Shown here in pieces: positions 51,491 through 61,265 of a stretch of 64,000 nucleotides of DNA. A model generated the notes under the pieces. It made no database searches and was not told the DNA's origin. It was given only the letters and a program-made list of their open reading frames with translations. The stretch is taken from contig NZ_CP108678.1 in the NCBI RefSeq assembly GCF_035994945.1, positions 186,001 through 250,000 on the forward strand, read 5' to 3'. Position 1 is the first letter of the stretch; every line of letters starts with the position of its first letter. This stretch comes from Streptomyces sp. NBC_01216 (GTDB taxonomy: Bacteria > Actinomycetota > Actinomycetes > Streptomycetales > Streptomycetaceae). The position numbers and the translations under genes are program-made.

Positions 51491-52335
51491 CCACCCCGCT
51501 CGCACCCGACCCCGAGCAGCTGGCCGCCTTCGACCGCGACGGCCTCCTCGTCCTGCGCGGCGCCCTCACCCCCGAGGTACGAGACCGCGCGGCCGAGGCC
51601 GCCGTACGACTCCTGGCCACCGACCGCTCCGCGGGCCGGGACCGCTCGGTCGACGGCAAGGACGGCTTCCGCGGCGTCCTCGCCCTGGACGACGCCTTCC
51701 TCCCGCTCCTCGCCAACCCGGCCGTGCTGCCCACGCTCATCGGCCTGCTCAGCCCCAACATCCACCTGATGTCGAGCAACCTGATCTCCATGCCGTCCCT
51801 GCCGGACGAGCAGCGCACCATCCGCGTGCCGTCCCGCCACGGCTGGCACCGCGACATGTCCTCCACCGTGGCCGACCTCGGCGTCGAGCACACGCCTCGT
51901 CTGGCGATCAAGGTGGCGTACTTCCTCACCGACCCGGGCCCGGACGCCGGGCTCACGATGTTCGTGCCCGGCAGTCACACCCGCACCGGGCCCGTCACCG
52001 TCCCGGAGGGGGACATCGACCCGGCCGGCGCGATCACCCCGGACTTCGGCCCCCACGACGTGGTCCTCTTCGAGAACCGCACCTGGCACGCCGGCGGCCT
52101 CAACCGCTCCGGCCACGACCGGCTCGCCGTGATGATGCAGTACGGCTACCGCTGGCTCAACGCCGTCGACGACCCCGACCCCGGCCTCCTCGACCGGCCG
52201 GACCTGGACGACGTCGCACGGCAGCTCCTCGGCGCCCGCGACCGCCACCCAGACGGCTCCGTCGCCCGCGAAGGCTCCGGCGCGCGCCCCCTGGCCGACT
52301 GGTGGAAGCACCTGAACACCGCCCCGGCTCGTTGA
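51487..52335 (+). CDS. PhyH-family Fe(II)/2-oxoglutarate oxygenase
   Basis: 282 residues. Iron ligands: GWHRDMSS (His-x-Asp) and ENRTWHAGGLNRSGHDRLAV (distal His and the Arg for 2-oxoglutarate). N-terminal FDRDGLLVLRGALTPE and GLTMFVPGSHTR are standard for phytanoyl-CoA-dioxygenase-like proteins. It would hydroxylate, or otherwise oxidise, an aliphatic carbon. ATGA overlap with the phosphoketolase-like gene. Substrate unknown. Confidence 0.9.
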   Translation: MTTPLAPDPEQLAAFDRDGLLVLRGALTPEVRDRAAEAAVRLLATDRSAGRDRSVDGKDGFRGVLALDDAFLPLLANPAVLPTLIGLLSPNIHLMSSNLISMPSLPDEQRTIRVPSRHGWHRDMSSTVADLGVEHTPRLAIKVAYFLTDPGPDAGLTMFVPGSHTRTGPVTVPEGDIDPAGAITPDFGPHDVVLFENRTWHAGGLNRSGHDRLAVMMQYGYRWLNAVDDPDPGLLDRPDLDDVARQLLGARDRHPDGSVAREGSGARPLADWWKHLNTAPAR

Positions 52336-52379
52336 CCGAACACCCGACCCTGACCGCACCCCCGCGAGAGACTGGACCC

Positions 52380-53180
52380 GTGACCTCGTACACGCCCGAC
52401 GAACTGTTCGCGTCCACCGCGCCGTACTACGCCGCGCACCGGCCCCGCTACGCGCCCGAGTTCTACACCCTGCTCGCCGACCGCTTCGGCCTCGATGGCA
52501 CCCAGCGCGTCCTCGACCTCGGCGCCGGCCCCGGCATCATCGCCCTCGACCTCGCACCCCTCGTCGGCGAGGTCATCGCCGTCGATCCCGAGAAGGGCAT
52601 GCTCGAAGAGGGCCGCCGCCTCGCCGCCGAGCAGGACGTCACCAACATCGACTGGCGCGAGGGCGACTCCACCACCCTCCCGACGATGGACATCGGGCCT
52701 GTCCTGCTCACCGTCATGGGCGCGGCCTACCACTGGATGGACCGCGACCAGGTCGCCCGGGACCTCGACCGGATCATCGAACCGGGCGGAGCGATCGTCC
52801 TCGCCTCCGGCGGCGCCCCCGGCGACCTCGAGCCCGCCGACTGGCGCCACGTCGTCGACGAGGTCCGCACCCGCTACCTCGGCCCCGAGCGCCGCGCCGG
52901 CTCCGGCACCTACTCCCACCCCAAGGAGCGCCACCAGGACGTCCTCGCGCGCTCCCCGTTCTCCAAGGTCGACACCGCGCGCTGGGACCACACCCTGACC
53001 CGCACAGTGGACGAGGTCATCGGCTGGGTGTTCAGCCTGTCGTACTCCAGCCCCGCCCAGCTCGGCGAGCAGAAGGACGCCTTCGAGGAGGACCTGCGCG
53101 CAGCGCTGCTCGCCTTCGCCCCTTCCGGGCGGTTCGACGAGGTGATCCGCACCGAGGCGATCATCGCCACCAGGCCCTAA
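52380..53180 (+). CDS. Class I SAM-dependent methyltransferase
   Basis: 266 residues from GTG 52380. Motif I VLDLGAGPGIIA, then IAVDPEKGMLEEG, LLTVMGAAYHWMDRD and IEPGGAIVLASGG. Paralogue of the gene at 11164 with the same order of conserved segments. The gap to the PhyH gene is 44 bases, the largest in the operon, so it is probably the last step or a self-protecting methylation. Substrate unknown. Confidence 0.87.
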   Translation: MTSYTPDELFASTAPYYAAHRPRYAPEFYTLLADRFGLDGTQRVLDLGAGPGIIALDLAPLVGEVIAVDPEKGMLEEGRRLAAEQDVTNIDWREGDSTTLPTMDIGPVLLTVMGAAYHWMDRDQVARDLDRIIEPGGAIVLASGGAPGDLEPADWRHVVDEVRTRYLGPERRAGSGTYSHPKERHQDVLARSPFSKVDTARWDHTLTRTVDEVIGWVFSLSYSSPAQLGEQKDAFEEDLRAALLAFAPSGRFDEVIRTEAIIATRP

Positions 53181-53213
53181 CCCGGCCAGGGCCGACTCGG
53201 GCATACTACCCGC

Positions 53214-53981
53214 GTGACAGCACCCAGGATCGGCGACGTAGCCGAAGCGCGCGTCGCCCGATACCTCCGTGAGCGGGGTTACACCTTCGAGGTGGAGCCC
53301 GAGTTCGGCATCGGCCGCCACCCCGACTACCTGATCACCGCGGGCGAGCACACGCTCGTCGCGGAGGTGAAGGCGTTCGAGACGTACGGCATGTTCGAGA
53401 ACGCCGTCCCGGGTCAGGTGATGTCCCGCTCGCTCAGCGAGGCGCTCGCGCCGATCCGTAAGCAGATCAAGAAGGCCGCCGGCCAGCTCAAGGGCCTGCG
53501 GGACCGGGGCTGGCCGCTGGTCATCGTGCTCGACAACCCCGGCGGCCGGCCGATCCCGTTCGACTCACCGCACATGATCCTGTCCGCGATGTGCGGCGAT
53601 CTCACTGTTCAAGCCCCGGTCCTGCCAGACGGGGTACTGGGCGACTTCCGCGGCGTCGCGGGCCGCAACGGCAGCCTGCGCAACGACCACCCCTACGTCA
53701 GCGCCGTAGCGGTCGTGCGCCGGGAGGACCACGCGGCGCAGTGGGCGGGAGCCTGGTTCGAGGAGAACCGGGCTCAGTTCGGTGACGACGTCCTGGCCCT
53801 GGTGGCCGCGTTCACCGAGGCGAGCCAGGACGCGCCGGAGGGGGACGAGCTCTTCCTGGAGGTCTACGAGACCCTCAGCACCGAGGCCGTCCCGCTGCCC
53901 CGCGACGTGTTCAACGGCCCTCGAGACCGCCGGTGGATCCCGAACACCGACCGGTCCGCGCTCATCCCCATGACGGACTAG
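53214..53981 (+). CDS. PD-(D/E)xK nuclease-like hypothetical protein
   Basis: 255 residues, GTG 53214. IGDVAEARVARYLRERGYTF, then HPDYLITAGEHTLVAEVKAFET gives P-D and E-V-K, a restriction-endonuclease-like core. Downstream AAGQLKGLRDRGWPLVIVLDN fits the second half of that fold. Not membrane anchored. It may be a nuclease tied to mobile DNA or defence; a role in the preceding operon is unlikely. It lies 33 bases after the methyltransferase gene, so it could be read through. Confidence 0.65.
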   Translation: MTAPRIGDVAEARVARYLRERGYTFEVEPEFGIGRHPDYLITAGEHTLVAEVKAFETYGMFENAVPGQVMSRSLSEALAPIRKQIKKAAGQLKGLRDRGWPLVIVLDNPGGRPIPFDSPHMILSAMCGDLTVQAPVLPDGVLGDFRGVAGRNGSLRNDHPYVSAVAVVRREDHAAQWAGAWFEENRAQFGDDVLALVAAFTEASQDAPEGDELFLEVYETLSTEAVPLPRDVFNGPRDRRWIPNTDRSALIPMTD

Positions 53982-54160
53982 AGCTCCGTGGGCCAGCAAG
54001 AACTGCTGGAGCAGCGTGCTGCTCTCTCGTGTTTCCCGCTCGCCGGGGTGGGCCGAACAAGGCTTCACCGACTGCAAGGGTGCTCGACCACGCTCGGCGG
54101 CGGCAGTACGGGGGGTGTGAAAGCCGTTCGCTGGCCTCTCGGCCGCTCTACGGTGGGGAC

Positions 54161-54643
54161 ATGATTCCTGATTTTGTATCAGATCTCCGGAAGGCTGTCG
54201 GTCCCGACTGCCTTCTCTGGCTCCCGGGTGTGGTCGCGGTCGTGCGCGACGAGAACCGGCAGGTACTGCTGCAGCGCCGGTCTGCTGCCGGCCTGTGGAC
54301 GCCGCTGAGCGGGATCGTGGAGCCGGGAGAGGCGCCGGCTGCCGCGGTGGCACGGGAGGTTGAGGAGGAGACCGGACTGCGGGTGCTGGTCGAGCGCCTG
54401 GCCGCGGTGACGCATTCTCCGCCGGTACGGCACAGTAACGGCCACCGGGCGCAGTACTTCGAAGTCGTCTTCGCGTGCCGCCCGGCGGACCCTGACCAGT
54501 TGCCGCAGGTGTGCGATGACGAGTCGGTGGACGTCGCCTGGTTCTCGCTGGACGCGCTGCCGCCGATGAGCGAGCGGATGCGGGAAATCATCGGCTTGGT
54601 CGAAAAGGATGAGACCGCGGCCTGGTTCGCGCCGAACGAGTGA
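54161..54643 (+). CDS. Nudix hydrolase
   Basis: 160 residues, perfect Nudix box (SGIVEPGEAPAAAVA then REVEEETGL). WLPGVVAVVRDENRQVLLQRRS precedes it and HSNGHRAQYFEVVFACRP follows, similar to ADP-ribose/NADH-type Nudix proteins. ATG 54161 after GGTGGGG. Fifth Nudix gene of the window. It lies about 120 bases before the left end of the nested IS3 complex. Confidence 0.9.
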   Translation: MIPDFVSDLRKAVGPDCLLWLPGVVAVVRDENRQVLLQRRSAAGLWTPLSGIVEPGEAPAAAVAREVEEETGLRVLVERLAAVTHSPPVRHSNGHRAQYFEVVFACRPADPDQLPQVCDDESVDVAWFSLDALPPMSERMREIIGLVEKDETAAWFAPNE

Positions 54644-55664
54644 CCACTAGGCACGCCCGCCGTCGAGCACCGCGGCGAGGCTCAGCAGTTAGGCCGGCAC
54701 AGCCTCCGTACGCAGGGCGAACTTGCTCAGGCCCGCCGCGCGCGGAAGATTTCAAGTCCAGTGAGACGGTCGTGAGGCTATGAGGTTTGTGGTGTGGGTT
54801 CGCGGCGCTTGGCCGGGTCGTTGATCCATGCCTGCTGGGGTATCCGGGGTGGGCGGGGGCGGCGGCCGAAGCGTTCGGGGTGGCGGGCGTATGCGTCGGC
54901 GAGGGTGACGGCTCGCTGGTCGCGGACCTCCTCGGCGGTGCCGAAGTGCACGCTGGCGGGTGTGTGCCAGCCGATGCCCGAGTGCCGGTGCTCGTGGTTG
55001 TTTGTGTCCTGAACGCGAGAAGACGCTTTATGTAGGTGAAGCTGATTCTGCGGTGCTGTGCGAGAGATGAAGGAATTGTTGGCCCTTCGGAGCCGCCCTG
55101 CGGGGGGAGGCTTCAAACCACCTCATGCTGCGTCAGTTGAATACTGTCGTGGTGAGCGATGAGGAAAAGGCGTCGTAAGAGGCGTCAGGTAGGGACCGGG
55201 AAGACGAGCGCAAGCGAATCGCTGCTGACGTGTCGTAATGACTTAGACGACATCGAAACCGGGGTGTGCAACCAACTCCGGGATGAGCCTGGCGGATACC
55301 CGTCTACTGGCCAGGTGGTGTCCGGCATATAGGCGACGTGAGTCCGGTCTGCCGCTCTCGCATGGAACAGGAGAAGGCGCGTCTCGATACTGCCCGACAC
55401 ATGAGCCGGGCGAGAGGGAGTGTCCCAAGCGGCAACCACCGCAAGGGATCGAGTACCGAAGCGGGACGCGCTGGCGGACCGGCTCGTAGTAGTGACGAAG
55501 CCCCTGTAATCGGGGCGGAGCGAAGGGGCCGGGTCGTTCGTGACTGACCCTGGCTCTTCAGCCGAATTGGCCGACTGATGGCCTGAAAGCAGAGAGGTGC
55601 CGCTGACCTGCGAGGATGCGACTGTCGAGGAAGCATCGGTAGCAGAAGTCAGGGCACCTTTCTG

Positions 55665-57089
55665 GTGAGTGAGCGTACAGGGTGGGACCGGGGCCTGGTC
55701 GTACGGGCCGACGGTAAGGGGCTGGTCGGGCATGCGGGGGTGGTGCTGTTGCGGCGCCTCGCGGATCGGGCAGGGCTGACCGAGGCGCTGGCCGGGGCGT
55801 TCCCGCAGGGCGGGTCGGGGTGGCGGGACCGGGCGGTGGCGTTCGTGCAGCTGGGCATAGCGATCGCGGTCGGAGCCCGCAGCATCTTGGAGGCCGAACA
55901 ACTGGCCCTGCACCATGAACGGTTGACCGGCCCGCGAGTCTCCGACTCCACGACGCATCGCACCCTGGAGCTGCTGGACGGCGACCGGCTCGCGCAGGTC
56001 GCCCGGGCGCGGGCGAAGGTCCGCCGGGTGGTGTGGTCCTGGCTCGCGTTGCGGCCCGGCGGGTTTCCCTGGCTGACCGTTGCCGGGAAACGCCTGCACA
56101 ACTGGGTGATCGTCGACATGGACGCCACCATCATCACCGCCGCCTCGAAGAAGCAGGGTGCGGCAGCGACATGGAAGAAGACCTTCGGCTTCCACCCGCT
56201 GGCGGCCTGGTGCGCGAACACCGGCGAATGCCTGGCGATGCTCCTGCGCCCGGGCAACGCGGGCTCGAACACGGTCAGTGACCACAAGAGGGTGCTGGCC
56301 GACGCGCTCGCACAGATCCCCGGCGCCTCCACCGCGAAGATCCTCGTGCGGGTCGACGGAGCCGGCGCCACCCACGGCCTACACGAACACCTCACCGCGC
56401 TCAACACCCGCCGCCGCACAGTGAAGTTCACCACCGGCTGGACCATCACCGAGGCCGACGAACAGGCCATCGCCAAGCTTCCCGAAGCGGCCTGGGAGAC
56501 CTCCCTGAACCAGGACGGCACCGTCCAGGAGGGCTACTTCGTCGCCGAACTGTCCGGGCTGAGTGAACGCGAGGGCTGGAGCGAGGGCCTACGGCTGATC
56601 GTGCGGCGGGTGAAACCCTCCAGCCGGCACACGGCGAATCTGACCGGCTTCGAGAAGAAGACGGGCTGGAAGTACTCGATCACCGCGACGAACATCCGCA
56701 AGATGACCCGGATCGCGGGCTCCCACCAAGCGCAGTGGCTGGACGCTCTGCACCGTCATCACGCCGTCGTCGAAGACGAGGTGCGGACGAACAAGGCGAT
56801 GGGTCTGCACAACCTGCCCCTGAAGTCCTACCAGGGCAACACCGGCTGGATGCTCGCGGCGAACCTCGCTGCCGACCTCGATGCCTGGCTCCGCCTCCTG
56901 GCCCTCCACGACCAGGACGGCCTTGCCGACGCCGAACCCGACACCATGCGCTTGCGGATCTACCACCAGCCCGGACGCCTCGCCCACCACGCCCGCCGCC
57001 GCTACCTCCGCCTCGATCCGGCATGGCCCTGGACCAGCGCGTTCACCCTCGCCTGGGCCCGGATCACCGACCTGACTGCCGTCACCTGA
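55665..57089 (+). CDS. IS1380-family transposase inside the intron
   Basis: 474 residues from GTG 55665. Transposase DDE pattern of the IS1380 type: VSDSTTHRTLELLDG, NWVIVDMDATIITAASKKQ (first Asp), ILVRVDGAGATHG (second Asp) and HHAVVEDEVRTNKAMGL (Glu region), with the late Tyr/Arg-rich KSYQGNTGWM. Intact frame. The element must lie between about 55550 and 57260, because intron sequence resumes on both sides; I could not fix its terminal repeats. Confidence 0.85.
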   Translation: MSERTGWDRGLVVRADGKGLVGHAGVVLLRRLADRAGLTEALAGAFPQGGSGWRDRAVAFVQLGIAIAVGARSILEAEQLALHHERLTGPRVSDSTTHRTLELLDGDRLAQVARARAKVRRVVWSWLALRPGGFPWLTVAGKRLHNWVIVDMDATIITAASKKQGAAATWKKTFGFHPLAAWCANTGECLAMLLRPGNAGSNTVSDHKRVLADALAQIPGASTAKILVRVDGAGATHGLHEHLTALNTRRRTVKFTTGWTITEADEQAIAKLPEAAWETSLNQDGTVQEGYFVAELSGLSEREGWSEGLRLIVRRVKPSSRHTANLTGFEKKTGWKYSITATNIRKMTRIAGSHQAQWLDALHRHHAVVEDEVRTNKAMGLHNLPLKSYQGNTGWMLAANLAADLDAWLRLLALHDQDGLADAEPDTMRLRIYHQPGRLAHHARRRYLRLDPAWPWTSAFTLAWARITDLTAVT

Positions 57090-57307
57090 CGACCGGCCCC
57101 CACCCCCACGAGGACCAGGAGGGAGAGCTCGCACCACCCCACCGGGAGGCGTGGAACCCCGGCGCAGCCGCAGCGACACGCGACGGCCCGACCTCACAAC
57201 GCGAGGGACATTACGGGCGAACCATCACATCGATCAACGTGAACTCACCGCTGACGAATCGAGGCTGAGTTGATCGCATCAACCGGATGTTCCCCGGGAG
57301 GAGTTCG

Positions 57308-58570
57308 ATGGACCAGTTGAAGTCACAGACCAAGCCGTTTGAGATTTCGAAGTGGGAAGTTAAGGAGGCGTGGGAGGACGTCAGGGCAAACAAGGGCGCT
57401 CCGGGGGTGGATGGACAGAGCATCGACGACTTCGAGAAGGACCTGAAGAACAATCTCTATAGGGTCTGGAATCGAATGTCATCGGGCTCCTATTTTCCGC
57501 CTCCGGTCCGCATGGTGGAGATTCCCAAACCGAAGAGCGGCGAGACAAGAATCCTGGGGGTTCCGACTGTCGCCGATCGCGTGGCGCAGACTGTGGTGGC
57601 CCGGCATCTGATGCGACGGGTGGAGCCTGTATTCCACCCTGACTCTTTCGGATACCGGCCCGGACGGTCCGCGCTGGACGCGGTCGAGCGATGCAGGAAG
57701 CGGTGTTGGAAGAAGGACTGGGTGATCGATCTCGACGTCCAGAAGTTCTTCGACAGCGTGCCCTGGGACCTGCTCGTCAAAGCGGTGGAAGCTCACTCCG
57801 ATGCCGTATGGGTGGTGTTGTATGTCAAGCGGTGGCTCGCCGCCCCGCTGCAACTGCCCGACGGCAGCCCGCTGACCCGTGAGAGGGGAACCCCACAAGG
57901 CGCCCCGGTATCTCCCGTTTTGGCGAACCTGTTCATGCACTACGCGTTCGACCTGTGGCTGGACCGGGAGTTTCCCACCGTCACGTTCGAGCGCTACGCG
58001 GACGACGCCGTGATCCACTGCGTCTCCGAGCGGCAGGCCCAGCACGTGCTGGCCGCGCTCACGGACAGGATGGAGGAGGTCGGGCTGCGACTGCACCCGG
58101 CCAAGACCCGGATTGTGTACTGCAAGGACGGCAAACGCCAAGGTGCCTATGAGTACACGGCGTTCACGTTCCTCGGGTATACCTTTCGCGCCCGCAAGAA
58201 CCGGGACAAGCACGGCAGGCTGTTCCTGTCGTTCGACCCGGCGGTCAGCAAAGACGCCCTGAAGAAGATGAGCGCGCAGGTCCGTTCCTGGCACCTGCAC
58301 ACGCGCTCGGATCTTTCCTTCACCGAGCTCGCCCGACGTATCAACCCGGTCGTGGCGGGATGGATCAACTACTACGGGCGGTTCCGTCCGATGGAAATTG
58401 ATCCCCTCCTTCAGCGCATCAACGCCTACCTGGTGCGCTGGATCCGTCAGAAGTACAAACGGTTCGCGGCGAAGCGGAAGGCCCTCGCGAAACTGCGGGA
58501 AATCGCCAAGCGATACCCCCGCATGTTCGCGCACTGGCGCCACACCGCGAGAGCCGCGTCGGCCTGGTGA
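57308..58570 (+). CDS. Group II intron reverse transcriptase/maturase
   Basis: 420 residues from ATG 57308 (GGGAGGAG upstream). RT blocks: NKGAPGVDGQSIDDFE (RT0-1), VRMVEIPKPKSGETRILGVP, PVFHPDSFGYRPGRSA, VIDLDVQKFFDSV, GTPQGAPVSPVLANLFMH and the catalytic FERYADDAVI (YADD). Then the maturase X domain (AFTFLGYTFRARKN ... NPVVAGWINYYGRF). It ends soon after, with no HNH endonuclease, so mobility would rely on endonuclease-independent insertion. It helps its own intron to splice and reverse-transcribes it. Confidence 0.95.
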   Translation: MDQLKSQTKPFEISKWEVKEAWEDVRANKGAPGVDGQSIDDFEKDLKNNLYRVWNRMSSGSYFPPPVRMVEIPKPKSGETRILGVPTVADRVAQTVVARHLMRRVEPVFHPDSFGYRPGRSALDAVERCRKRCWKKDWVIDLDVQKFFDSVPWDLLVKAVEAHSDAVWVVLYVKRWLAAPLQLPDGSPLTRERGTPQGAPVSPVLANLFMHYAFDLWLDREFPTVTFERYADDAVIHCVSERQAQHVLAALTDRMEEVGLRLHPAKTRIVYCKDGKRQGAYEYTAFTFLGYTFRARKNRDKHGRLFLSFDPAVSKDALKKMSAQVRSWHLHTRSDLSFTELARRINPVVAGWINYYGRFRPMEIDPLLQRINAYLVRWIRQKYKRFAAKRKALAKLREIAKRYPRMFAHWRHTARAASAW

Positions 58571-58582
58571 TCAGAACGACAA

Positions 58583-58655
58583 GAGCCGTATAACGGGAGA
58601 CTGTTACGTACGGATCTGTGAGAGCCGAGGGGTGAGATTCCCCTCGGCTACTCGG
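58583..58655 (+). ncRNA. Group II intron domains V and VI
   Basis: Domain V is 34 bases (58583-58616), beginning GAGCCGTATAACGG, GAGA tetraloop, and closing GTACGGATC, with the AGC catalytic triad at 58584-58586. Domain VI follows as a hairpin, GCCGAGGGG (58624-58632) with CCCCTCGGC (58640-58648). The 34-base, AGC-triad form argues against class IIC. The ribozyme core on this side is intact. Confidence 0.88.
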
Positions 58656-58715
58656 CAGTACGCGATGAACGCGTCGAACCACTCGCGGGCATGGGCCAGC
58701 GAGTCGAAGCGTTCG

Positions 58716-60533
58716 GGGTAGTCGGCAATGCCGCGTAGTTAAGCCATGGCGGAGCACGTCAAACCGCACCGGCACATGGATTTTGACGATCTGTCGTACG
58801 CAGCAACGGGACCTCCGGTAGAGCAGAGAAGCCGACCAAGGTCTTCCTGCCCGGAGAGGTCCCGTTGCCCAGCCAGTGTGTCACCACTACCGTCACCCGA
58901 ACCATCACGGTCGCCTCCGGGGTCTTTGCGCCCGGTCACCTCGGCGAGCTGACCCAGCAGGTCCCCTTCGAGCTCGTCGACGCTGTCCTGGACGAGACAC
59001 TGACGACCCAACAGCGTCTTCGGCATCTACCGTCGCGCGTCGGCGTCTACTTTCTCCTGGCCCTGGCGCTGTTCCCGACACTGGGCTACGCGCGGGTGTG
59101 GGACAAACTGACCGCCGGCCTGCACCAACTTCCCCTGCACAGACCCTCGGAGAAAGCGCTTCGAGACCTGCGCCGCCGCCTGGGACCAGCACCGTTGAAG
59201 ACGTTGTTCCAGGTGCTGGCCGGTCCGCTGGCCCAGCCGCGAACCCCCGGCACGTGCTACCGCTCCTGGCGCACGGTGGCCTTCGACGGATGCAGCTCGC
59301 TCAAGGCCCCCGACCAGCCGCGCATCCGGGCTCTGCTCGGCAAGGCCCGGCACCGCTGGGGCGTGGCCGGATACCCCGCCCTGCAGCTGATGGCCCTGTG
59401 CGAGACGGGAACCCGCGGACTGCTCGGTGCGGTCTTCGGCCCCACCAGCAGCGGGGAGGTGGCCTACGCCACCAGGCTGCTGCCCCTGCTGTCCCCGTCG
59501 ATGCTGCTGCTGGCCGACCGGGGTTTCGACAGCAAGGAATTCCTCGCCGACGTCGCCGACACCGGGGCCCAATTCCTGGTCCGGCTGCGCTCCCAGCGGA
59601 GCCCGGCGGTGCTGACCGTCCTGCCCGACGGCTCCTACCTCACCCGCCTTGGCCGGCTCAAAGTCCGCATCATCGAGGCCGACATCACGGTGACCACCCG
59701 CGACGGGCAACACGTGGGTGACCGCTACCGGCTGGCCACCACACTGCTCGACCACCGCAGCGACCCCGCCACGGCACTCGTGCGCCTCTACAACGAGCGC
59801 TGGGAGATCGAATCCGCCTTCTATTCGCTCCGCCACACCCTGCTCACCGGGCGTGTCCTGCGCTCGTGCGACCCCTTCGGCCTCGAACAGGAACTCTGGG
59901 CCCTCCTGGCGCTCTATCAGATCCTGCGCAGGGCCATGGTCGAGGCCGTCGAGTCGGCCCCCGGCACCGATCCCGACCGCGCCAGCTTCACCGTCGCGCT
60001 CGAAGCCGCCCGCGCCCAGGTCACGACAGCCCGCGGGATCCGGCCCCCGGACAGCGGCACCACGGCCCAGGGATCGATCACAGACGCAGTGATCTCCGCG
60101 CTTCTGCCACCACGACGCCCGCGTATGAGCGCCCGCAAGGTGAAGTCACCGATGACCCGCTACCCGGGAGTCGCCACCGATCCCAGGCCCGCGACCAGCC
60201 AGGACATCACACACCTGGCCATCACCGTCCACCAAGCCGTCCTGGCGCCACCACCTGCTCCGCGAGCTCCCGGCCGCCGCGCACTCCTGCTGCGGCTCCT
60301 GCGCACCGATCCGCACCGGACCTGGCAGTGCCGCGAGATCGCCGAGGGCATCTCCTGTTCGAACATCAGAAGCCTGTGGACGCAACTCCGCGACTGGACC
60401 AAGGAGGGCATCTTGCACAAAGTAGCGCGCAACACCTACGAATTAGCACCGGACTGGGTCTGTGCGAATCCATGTGCCGGTGCGGTTTGACGTGCTCCGC
60501 CATGGCTTAACTACGCGGCATTGGGGTAGTCGG
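58716..60533. mobile_element. IS4-family element with 10-bp target duplication
   Basis: The element proper is 58726-60523 (1798 bases). Terminal inverted repeats begin CAATGCCGCGTAGTTAAGCC and run about 55 bases with very few mismatches; the start resembles that of IS4 itself (TAATGCCGATCAGTTAAG). The direct repeat GGGTAGTCGG is present at 58716-58725 and 60524-60533. Removing element plus one repeat restores the IS3 orfB frame (SDYPERFD). Near-identical ends and an intact transposase suggest recent insertion. Confidence 0.93.
58865..60490 (+). CDS. IS4-family transposase
   Basis: 541 residues from TTG 58865. N-terminal IS4-type domain (PSRVGVYFLLALALFP), DDE elements TVAFDGCSSLKAPD (Asp), LLLADRGFDSKEF (Asp) and the IS4 signature YNERWEIESAFYSLRH (Y-x2-R-W-x-IE...). 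The C-terminus carries an extra winged-helix-like tail (CREIAEGISCSNIRSLW). Contains a TTA codon near the end. Intact. Confidence 0.92.
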   Translation: MPSQCVTTTVTRTITVASGVFAPGHLGELTQQVPFELVDAVLDETLTTQQRLRHLPSRVGVYFLLALALFPTLGYARVWDKLTAGLHQLPLHRPSEKALRDLRRRLGPAPLKTLFQVLAGPLAQPRTPGTCYRSWRTVAFDGCSSLKAPDQPRIRALLGKARHRWGVAGYPALQLMALCETGTRGLLGAVFGPTSSGEVAYATRLLPLLSPSMLLLADRGFDSKEFLADVADTGAQFLVRLRSQRSPAVLTVLPDGSYLTRLGRLKVRIIEADITVTTRDGQHVGDRYRLATTLLDHRSDPATALVRLYNERWEIESAFYSLRHTLLTGRVLRSCDPFGLEQELWALLALYQILRRAMVEAVESAPGTDPDRASFTVALEAARAQVTTARGIRPPDSGTTAQGSITDAVISALLPPRRPRMSARKVKSPMTRYPGVATDPRPATSQDITHLAITVHQAVLAPPPAPRAPGRRALLLRLLRTDPHRTWQCREIAEGISCSNIRSLWTQLRDWTKEGILHKVARNTYELAPDWVCANPCAGAV

Positions 60534-61265
60534 ACATGTACTTCGTGGTCTTGAAGTGGGCCTCGCTGTAGGGGTTGTCGTTGGAGGTCTTCGGCCGCGA
60601 GTGTGACCGGGTGACGCCGAGGTCGGTCAGCATCTGGGAGACCTTCTTGGAGGTCATCGAGGTGCCGCGGTCGGCGTGCACGGTCTCGGGCACGATGCCG
60701 TTGCGGATGATGGTCTCCCGGATCAACTCCTCGGCGCGTGCGGCTGATTCGGCGGCCTCAACGGTGTGGCCGACGATGGAGCGGCTGAAGATATCGATGA
60801 TGACGTAGGCGTGGTACCAGACGCCCTTGACCGGTCCGGCCGCCTTGGTGATGTCCCAGGTGAATACCTGCGAGGGCCCGGTGGCGACCAGTTCGGGCAC
60901 CGACTTCGCCGGGTGGGTGGCCTGGCGGCGTCGCTCGCCTGTCTGTCCCTTCTCGCGCAGGATCCGGTACATCGTGGAGACGGAGCAGTGGTAGCGCCCG
61001 GCATCCAGCTCGCGGGCCCAGATCTGCGCGGGAGGAAGTTCGGCGTGCTCGGCGCTGTTCATCAGCTCCAGTACCGCCGCCCGTTCCTCGGGTGTGAGAG
61101 CCGAGGGCTGGACCTGTGGTTTCCTGGGCTTTCGCTCTGGTGGGGGCCGCAGCCGGCGGTAGTGGGTGGCCCGGGAGCGGCCGGTCAGCCGGCAGGCGGC
61201 CGTGATACCGAGCTCGCCCTCGACGCCGGTGAACGCGTCGTCGGCCACCGGGTCGGCGGCAGCGA

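Larger units (their letters stand above)
55004..58656 (+). mobile_element. Group II intron, itself interrupted by an IS1380-family element
   Basis: The ends are placed by the broken IS3 gene: joining ...GTGGTTGT (to about 55001) with AGTACGCGATG (58657 on) restores IAYYNHEH exactly. GTGTC at 55004 fits the group II 5' consensus GUGYG loosely. Intron landmarks: GTAGTGACGAAGCCCC and GGAGCGAAGGGGCCGG near 55490-55535, the maturase gene at 57308, domain V at 58583 and a domain VI hairpin. Without the inner IS (about 1.7 kb) the intron would be about 1.95 kb, normal for a maturase-encoding intron. It lies opposite to the IS3 genes. Exact ends are uncertain by a few bases. Confidence 0.8.

Noticed and set aside
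57308..58570. Retron or diversity-generating reverse transcriptase
   Set aside because: An X/maturase domain follows the RT and intron domains V and VI lie directly downstream, so it is a group II intron protein.
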